Origin: Leptolinea sp. UBA1437
Lineage (GTDB): Bacteria; Chloroflexota; Anaerolineae; Anaerolineales; Anaerolineaceae
Assembly: GCA_002329625.1 (NCBI GenBank)
Contig: DCTP01000095.1
Location: 16,109 to 29,074, forward strand
Direction: 5' to 3'
DNA length: 12,966 bases
Shown here: in pieces, positions 8,132 to 12,966 of the stretch
Layout: each line of letters starts with the position of its first letter
Numbering within the stretch: position 1 is the first letter of the stretch
The notes under the pieces: model-generated
What the model saw: only the letters and a program-made list of their open reading frames with translations
Database searches by the model: none
What the model was told of the DNA's origin: nothing
Made by a program: the position numbers and the translations under genes

Positions 8132-11100
8132 ATGAACCTCGGCAAGGGCGATCAAAGAAAGCCCATCTGTTTTCTATGGGTTGTCCCGTTTATACTTGGC
8201 ATATTTTTCAGATTTTACGGGTTAAATTGGGATAATAGTCAATTTCTTCATCCGGATGAACGTTTTTTAGTACAAGTCGCGGACAGTATTCACTTTCCGG
8301 CTTCGATTTCGCTCTGGCTTAATCCTACAGAATCTCCCTTTAATCCTTCTAACAGCGGCTTTCATTTTTATGTTTACGGAACTTTCCCACTTATTTTAGT
8401 TAAAGCAATCCAAGGACTTTTCGGCTCTCACACGGAAATTGCCTCTAGTTTATTTCTTCTGTCAACAGGAAGATTTCTCAGCGCTTTTTTTGATTTCTTA
8501 ACATTACTATGCACTGGCTGGTTCAGTCGATATATCTGGAAAAGTCGTAAGGCGGCTTTCTTAAGCGTTTGCGGGTACGGTTTTTTTGTCGGAGCGATCC
8601 AACAGGCACATTTCTTTACGGTTGATTCTTTTTGCACTTTCTTTTGCACTTTATCCCTTCTTTCTGTGTTGGGTGACCGAAAGAAGCATTTCTATTCGCA
8701 AACCATTGTCAGCGGAATTGCATTGGGGATTGCGCTGGCTTGTAAAATATCAGCGGCTTTTTTTATTCTATTTCCCGTGCTTGATCTTGTCTTTCGAACG
8801 GTTCGGAGTCATCCCGATATCAAAAAAGAATTGTTTCGATTCTTTTTGATGATTTCAGCTTCCGCTCTTGCTTTTAGGTTTTTTCAGCCTTATGCTTTTC
8901 AGAATCCGCAATTGTTCGATTTTCGGTTAAATTCATCGTGGATCGCCGCAATGCGGGAATTGGCTGAACAAAGCAGCGGCAGAGTCGATTTTCCGCCCGC
9001 ATGGCAATGGGTGGGAAGATCACCGTTTTATGCCTTGAAGAATCTGTTGATTTATGGGATGGGATTATTATCGGGGGCTTTGGTTTTCACTGGCTTTGTT
9101 CTGTCTATCCGTCAGGGGTTCAAAAAAGGCAATTACGTTATATTGACGCTCATCATCGGAATAACGGTTTTTTCCTTGGCGCAAATCTTTCAATTTTCAA
9201 AGATGATGCGTTATCTTTACCCTATATGCCCGATTTTGTTTCTGCTTCTCGGATCTCTTCTTGAAGTCGAAGGGAAAGTTTGGATGAAGATTTTCCTATC
9301 GACAGCCCTCGCATGCGCTTTCCTCCGATCATGTGCCTTCCTTTCAATTTACCAGCGTCCCCATACCCGTGTTCAGGCAAGCCGATGGGTCTATGATCAG
9401 ATCCCGGCCGCGATATCCGTTCGAGTTTCGGGAGAGACGGATGAAGTTGTACCGGATTTGCAAGTTGCGGTACCAACGATTTTTTCTGTTGGAACAGGGG
9501 ATGACCCAATCCAAATTCCGTTGGCGGTTCAAGAAGGGGACATTCCTCGATTAATCGAGTTCGAAAATTTAAAAGTGAACGGTGAAAATTGTTCGATCCG
9601 AGCTTCGATCAACAGTACGGAAGAAAATCGGGGGCTTATTTTGACGGGTGATTTGATCCCGAATGAATCACAAATCCTATTTGCCGGGGATGACGCAATT
9701 CTCGGCAATCAATCTTTTCTTTCATTGCAAACGGTAGGGAACGGCTGCTCTGCCGAGATAAGCGGGGATTCTTTTCTTTATTTTCTTCGGAATGGTAAAC
9801 CCCGTTATTTATTATTGAAAGGACTGGCTGCTACGTGGATAACCGATGACAAACCGTTGGAAGTTAATTTTAAAATACAAGATGACGGTTCAATTGTCGG
9901 TTTGAGCTTTCATTCGATGATGTTCAGTGAAGGAATGGATCAATCCGTGCCGATTTCATTTACTTTTATGAATTACAACAATTCCGTTGAAAAAACGGAA
10001 AACTTTTCATTCATCGATTCCACGAATCAACCGATTGCTTTTTCACTTTCAGATCTGATCAAAGTCAAAGCAGGTGAGATGATTGGATTGCGTATAGCTA
10101 TAAAATCAAAACGAGCTATATCCGTTCAACCGAAACGAATTGCAACCGAAAGCAGCTGGGATGACCGACTTCCTTTGCGGATGGAAGGACAGATTCCTTA
10201 TGACCCGACTTACGGACGGTACGGAACCGTGCTGGATTTGGATCTGTACGCTTCAGAAGATGTATTGTGGAAAGAAAAGTTGATTGCGAAAATCGATACG
10301 GCGGACTTTTTGATTATCGGATCTGCTCGCGGCTATGGGATGGCGGATCGGGCTGAAAAAAAGTTTCCGATATTGAATTCCTTTTATCGTCAACTGATAT
10401 CCTGCACGGATGGTGAACCTTTAACCGATTGTTTTAATAAATTATCCGTCAAAAGCGCAAAAGAGAACCCGTACTTTAAACCAGTTGCCGTATTTCAGTC
10501 CGAACCGACTCTGTTCGGTTTCTCATTATCCACACAATTTGCCGAAGAAGCGTTCGCGGTGTATGATCATCCGAAAGTATTTATCTTTCAAAAACAGCCG
10601 CAATTTTCTTTGTCCGAATTTCGAAAACGTTTGGATTCTGTCAATCTTTCCGATATTTCCGACAAAACTCCAGTAGAATACAAAAATATGGAACAGACAT
10701 ATGCGCTTTTAACTGAATCTCAAGCAATCTTACAGCAATCCGGTGGGACATGGTCGGAACTGTTCAATCGTTCGTCGCTGATTAATTCCAATCCGATTTT
10801 GACTGTTATTCTTTGGTATTTATTAATTTTGGGAATTGGATTGATTTTTTTCCCTTTATCTCATATGATCTTCGGTTCTTTTCGGGATAAAGGATACGGA
10901 ATTTCCCGCTTTTTTGGTTTATTGATCTTCGGATATGCGGTATGGGTGCTATGCTTTTCAATCCTTCCGTATACAAAAAAAACCATTCTTTCAGTATTTT
11001 TGGTTCTTGACGGAGTCAATCTTCTGATCTTTTTATTTAATCGGAAATCAATCTTGCGCGATGTTTATGAAAATCGGCGGTATATTTTTCAATCCGAAAT

Positions 11101-12966
11101 CGTCTTTTTAAGTTGTTTTGTTTTCTTTTTATTGATTCGCCTGGGAAACCCGGATTTGTGGCACCCCTATAAAGGAGGCGAGAAGCCCATGGATTTTTCA
11201 TACTTCAACGCCGTCCTAAAAAGTACTTCGTTCCCTCCGTACGATCCGTGGTTTGCCGGCGGATCGATGAATTATTATTATTATGGTTTTTTCCTGTCAG
11301 GGCTATTGGTGAAATGGATTGGATTGATTCCGAGTGTTGCCTACAATCTGATTCTCCCGACGTGGTATGCATTTTTGGGAGTCGGAGCCTTTACGTTGGG
11401 AAGCAACCTTTACGCGCATCGACATTTCGGAAATACCGAAATTAATGTCGAAAAAGGTGCCCTGAAAACCGGCGTTTTATCAGTTTTCTTATTACAAGTT
11501 TTCGGGAATTTAGGGACACTCAAAGTGATCGCGGTGGAATTGACCGAGCTGGGATGTGCGGGAATTAATGAAGCCTCGACGGCTTTTGAGAAAATCGGTT
11601 GCTTTTTCAACGGAATCGGAAAGATCCTTCAAGGGCAACATTTCCAAATGTATGCGGGTGATTGGTACTGGATTCCAAGCCGTGCCATACCGGGCGAACC
11701 GATTACCGAATTTCCTTTTTTCACTTTTCTATACGGAGATCCACACGCCCATCTTTTTGCCTTACCGATCACGGTCATGGTATTGGTTTGGTTGACTTCG
11801 CTGATTGTTCGCAGAAAAACGTCCGGCAACGGTTTCAATCTTTTATCTCTTGCAAGCGGCGCATTGATCATCGGGTCATTAATCCCGACCAATACTTGGG
11901 ACATGCCCACTTATTTATTGCTCTCCTGCATTGTGTTATTGGATTTGGGAGGGCAGCAACCGCTTTTTCAATTCAATAAACCATCATCGCAGACAGACTC
12001 ATCGCTGCGGAAATTCTCCGATCAAAAAATTATTTCTTCGATCCTATCGGTGGTGATTTTATGCGGGTTGTCTTTTATTCTGTTTAAACCTTATTTGGAT
12101 ACAAATACTCGGGAATCTGCGATCGATGTATGGAATGGCAGTCGGACACCTGTTTGGTCTTATCTGATGCATTGGGGATTATTCCTCTTTGCATTAATCA
12201 GTTGGTATTATACGGAAACGATTGATTGGTTAGCCCGGATAAAGATAAGTGAATTTCGAAATTTTATTCAAAAACAAAAAAGTGTTTTGATAACCGTTGC
12301 GATATTTTTTGTCGGAACAATAATTGCGTTTTCCGCGATAAAAGTATGGATAGCATGGATTGTCGTTCCGCTGATGTTCTGGACGTTATGCTTATTAATG
12401 AAAAAAGATACTCCGATCAGCCAGCGTTTCCTGTTATTCCTTGCGGGGACCGCTTTGTTTATCACATTGTTTGTCGAGCTCTTCTGTCTCAGAGGGGATA
12501 TCGGCCGGATGAACATGGTATTCAAGCTATACTTGCAAGCTTGGGTATTATTTACGCCGGTCTCTGCATTTGCGCTGATCAGTGTAATTCAAAGATGGTT
12601 CGAAAAGAAGACAGAATCCGAGAAAAGCCGGAAAACAGCGATATGGCGGTTTGCTTACGGGTTTCTATTAATCGGCGCCTTTAGTTATACGATTTTTGCT
12701 TCCGTAGATAAAATCAAAGACAGAATGTCAACCGTGGCACCCCATACATTGGACGGTATGGAATTTATGAAAACATCTTTTTATTTTCAAGATGGGTTTC
12801 TAATGGATCTATCTCAGGATTATGATGCGATCCGGTGGATGCAAGATAACGTAAAAGGATCACCGGTAATCGTAGAAGCGAATGCGACAGAATATAAATG
12901 GGGCAATCGTTTTACGGTATACACCGGCTTGCCCGGCGTCGTCGGTTGGAATTATCACCAACGCCA
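8132..12966 (+). CDS. Giant GT-C glycosyltransferase-like / DUF2298 (Chlor_Arch_YYY) fusion membrane protein, 3' end missing
   Basis: One frame runs from 8132 to the window edge without a stop: at least 1611 residues, C-terminus not seen. Residues 1 to about 420 look like a GT39/PMT-type GT-C domain: a first membrane segment at about 12-30, HPDERF at 40-45 giving an acidic pair (D42, E43) in the first outer loop, FYVYGTFPL near 80-88, then roughly eight more hydrophobic segments. Residues about 420-885 are largely hydrophilic, probably extracytoplasmic, with ADFLIIGSARGYG near 724-736 and VYDHPKVFIF at 810-819. From about 889 the protein is again polytopic and matches DUF2298: GGEKPMD at 1015-1021, NYYYYG at 1047-1052, YGDPHAHLFALP at 1201-1212, NTWDMPTY near 1265, RGDIGRMN at 1454-1461 and GLPGVVGWNYHQR at 1599-1611. 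DUF2298 has no established function; conserved acidic and His residues in outer loops suggest a GT-C-like enzyme. The phylum assignment rests mainly on this gene. Confidence 0.93.
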   Translation, partial: MNLGKGDQRKPICFLWVVPFILGIFFRFYGLNWDNSQFLHPDERFLVQVADSIHFPASISLWLNPTESPFNPSNSGFHFYVYGTFPLILVKAIQGLFGSHTEIASSLFLLSTGRFLSAFFDFLTLLCTGWFSRYIWKSRKAAFLSVCGYGFFVGAIQQAHFFTVDSFCTFFCTLSLLSVLGDRKKHFYSQTIVSGIALGIALACKISAAFFILFPVLDLVFRTVRSHPDIKKELFRFFLMISASALAFRFFQPYAFQNPQLFDFRLNSSWIAAMRELAEQSSGRVDFPPAWQWVGRSPFYALKNLLIYGMGLLSGALVFTGFVLSIRQGFKKGNYVILTLIIGITVFSLAQIFQFSKMMRYLYPICPILFLLLGSLLEVEGKVWMKIFLSTALACAFLRSCAFLSIYQRPHTRVQASRWVYDQIPAAISVRVSGETDEVVPDLQVAVPTIFSVGTGDDPIQIPLAVQEGDIPRLIEFENLKVNGENCSIRASINSTEENRGLILTGDLIPNESQILFAGDDAILGNQSFLSLQTVGNGCSAEISGDSFLYFLRNGKPRYLLLKGLAATWITDDKPLEVNFKIQDDGSIVGLSFHSMMFSEGMDQSVPISFTFMNYNNSVEKTENFSFIDSTNQPIAFSLSDLIKVKAGEMIGLRIAIKSKRAISVQPKRIATESSWDDRLPLRMEGQIPYDPTYGRYGTVLDLDLYASEDVLWKEKLIAKIDTADFLIIGSARGYGMADRAEKKFPILNSFYRQLISCTDGEPLTDCFNKLSVKSAKENPYFKPVAVFQSEPTLFGFSLSTQFAEEAFAVYDHPKVFIFQKQPQFSLSEFRKRLDSVNLSDISDKTPVEYKNMEQTYALLTESQAILQQSGGTWSELFNRSSLINSNPILTVILWYLLILGIGLIFFPLSHMIFGSFRDKGYGISRFFGLLIFGYAVWVLCFSILPYTKKTILSVFLVLDGVNLLIFLFNRKSILRDVYENRRYIFQSEIVFLSCFVFFLLIRLGNPDLWHPYKGGEKPMDFSYFNAVLKSTSFPPYDPWFAGGSMNYYYYGFFLSGLLVKWIGLIPSVAYNLILPTWYAFLGVGAFTLGSNLYAHRHFGNTEINVEKGALKTGVLSVFLLQVFGNLGTLKVIAVELTELGCAGINEASTAFEKIGCFFNGIGKILQGQHFQMYAGDWYWIPSRAIPGEPITEFPFFTFLYGDPHAHLFALPITVMVLVWLTSLIVRRKTSGNGFNLLSLASGALIIGSLIPTNTWDMPTYLLLSCIVLLDLGGQQPLFQFNKPSSQTDSSLRKFSDQKIISSILSVVILCGLSFILFKPYLDTNTRESAIDVWNGSRTPVWSYLMHWGLFLFALISWYYTETIDWLARIKISEFRNFIQKQKSVLITVAIFFVGTIIAFSAIKVWIAWIVVPLMFWTLCLLMKKDTPISQRFLLFLAGTALFITLFVELFCLRGDIGRMNMVFKLYLQAWVLFTPVSAFALISVIQRWFEKKTESEKSRKTAIWRFAYGFLLIGAFSYTIFASVDKIKDRMSTVAPHTLDGMEFMKTSFYFQDGFLMDLSQDYDAIRWMQDNVKGSPVIVEANATEYKWGNRFTVYTGLPGVVGWNYHQR

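Noticed and set aside
8428..9554. Several short open frames on both strands within the fusion gene
   Set aside because: They overlap the long plus-strand frame beginning at 8132, lack recognisable motifs and look like shadows of it.
10688..10690. In-frame ATG as a possible separate start for a stand-alone DUF2298 gene
   Set aside because: No Shine-Dalgarno sequence precedes it and the frame is open far upstream with family-like sequence, so a single fused gene fits better.
10975..10982. Eight-A run (also 6255-6262) as a possible programmed frameshift or slippage site
   Set aside because: The reading frame continues correctly on both sides with family-like protein, and short A-runs over Lys codons are common at this base composition.

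Overview
This 13 kb window is a single, tightly packed block of plus-strand genes. I see no RNA genes, mobile elements or CRISPR arrays. It begins with the probable last codons of an unidentified gene, followed by the translation factor lepA (EF4). Six cell-surface glycan genes come next: a multi-pass flippase-like protein, a CDP-paratose/tyvelose-type sugar epimerase, a family-4 glycosyltransferase, a SAM methyltransferase, a GT39-like (ArnT/PMT-type) membrane glycosyltransferase, and a giant membrane protein cut off by the right edge. Gaps run from short overlaps (ATGA at both 74-77 and 3925-3928) to 27 bases. Nothing between genes looks like a terminator or promoter, so I infer one transcription unit that starts upstream of the window and runs past its end.

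The likely host is a member of Chloroflexota, probably Anaerolineae. This is inferred from the last gene, which carries the DUF2298 / 'Chlor_Arch_YYY' domain known mainly from Chloroflexi and some Archaea. The two GT-C proteins also have motifs (HPDER near the N-terminus, YDHPKV in the soluble part, YPYWVDTRLVG) that I associate with that phylum. Base composition is moderate, somewhat below 50% GC by eye, and looks even throughout. There is no obvious sign of recent transfer.

Region by region: 1-77 tail of an upstream gene; 74-1873 lepA; 1879-2907 flippase-like membrane protein; 2900-3928 epimerase; 3925-5082 GT4 glycosyltransferase; 5069-5887 methyltransferase; 5894-8104 GT39-like protein; 8132 to beyond 12966 a GT-C / soluble domain / DUF2298 fusion of more than 1611 residues. 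The last gene is one uninterrupted frame with no stop in 4.8 kb. I translated it by hand.

A working model (inference): the epimerase makes an unusual nucleotide sugar in the cytoplasm, GT4 transfers a sugar to a lipid or acceptor, and the methyltransferase modifies the product or its precursor. The flippase-like protein may help move or bind the lipid carrier, and the two GT-C proteins act on the outer face of the membrane with polyprenyl-phosphate sugars. The DUF2298 half has no known function and is the most interesting object in the window.
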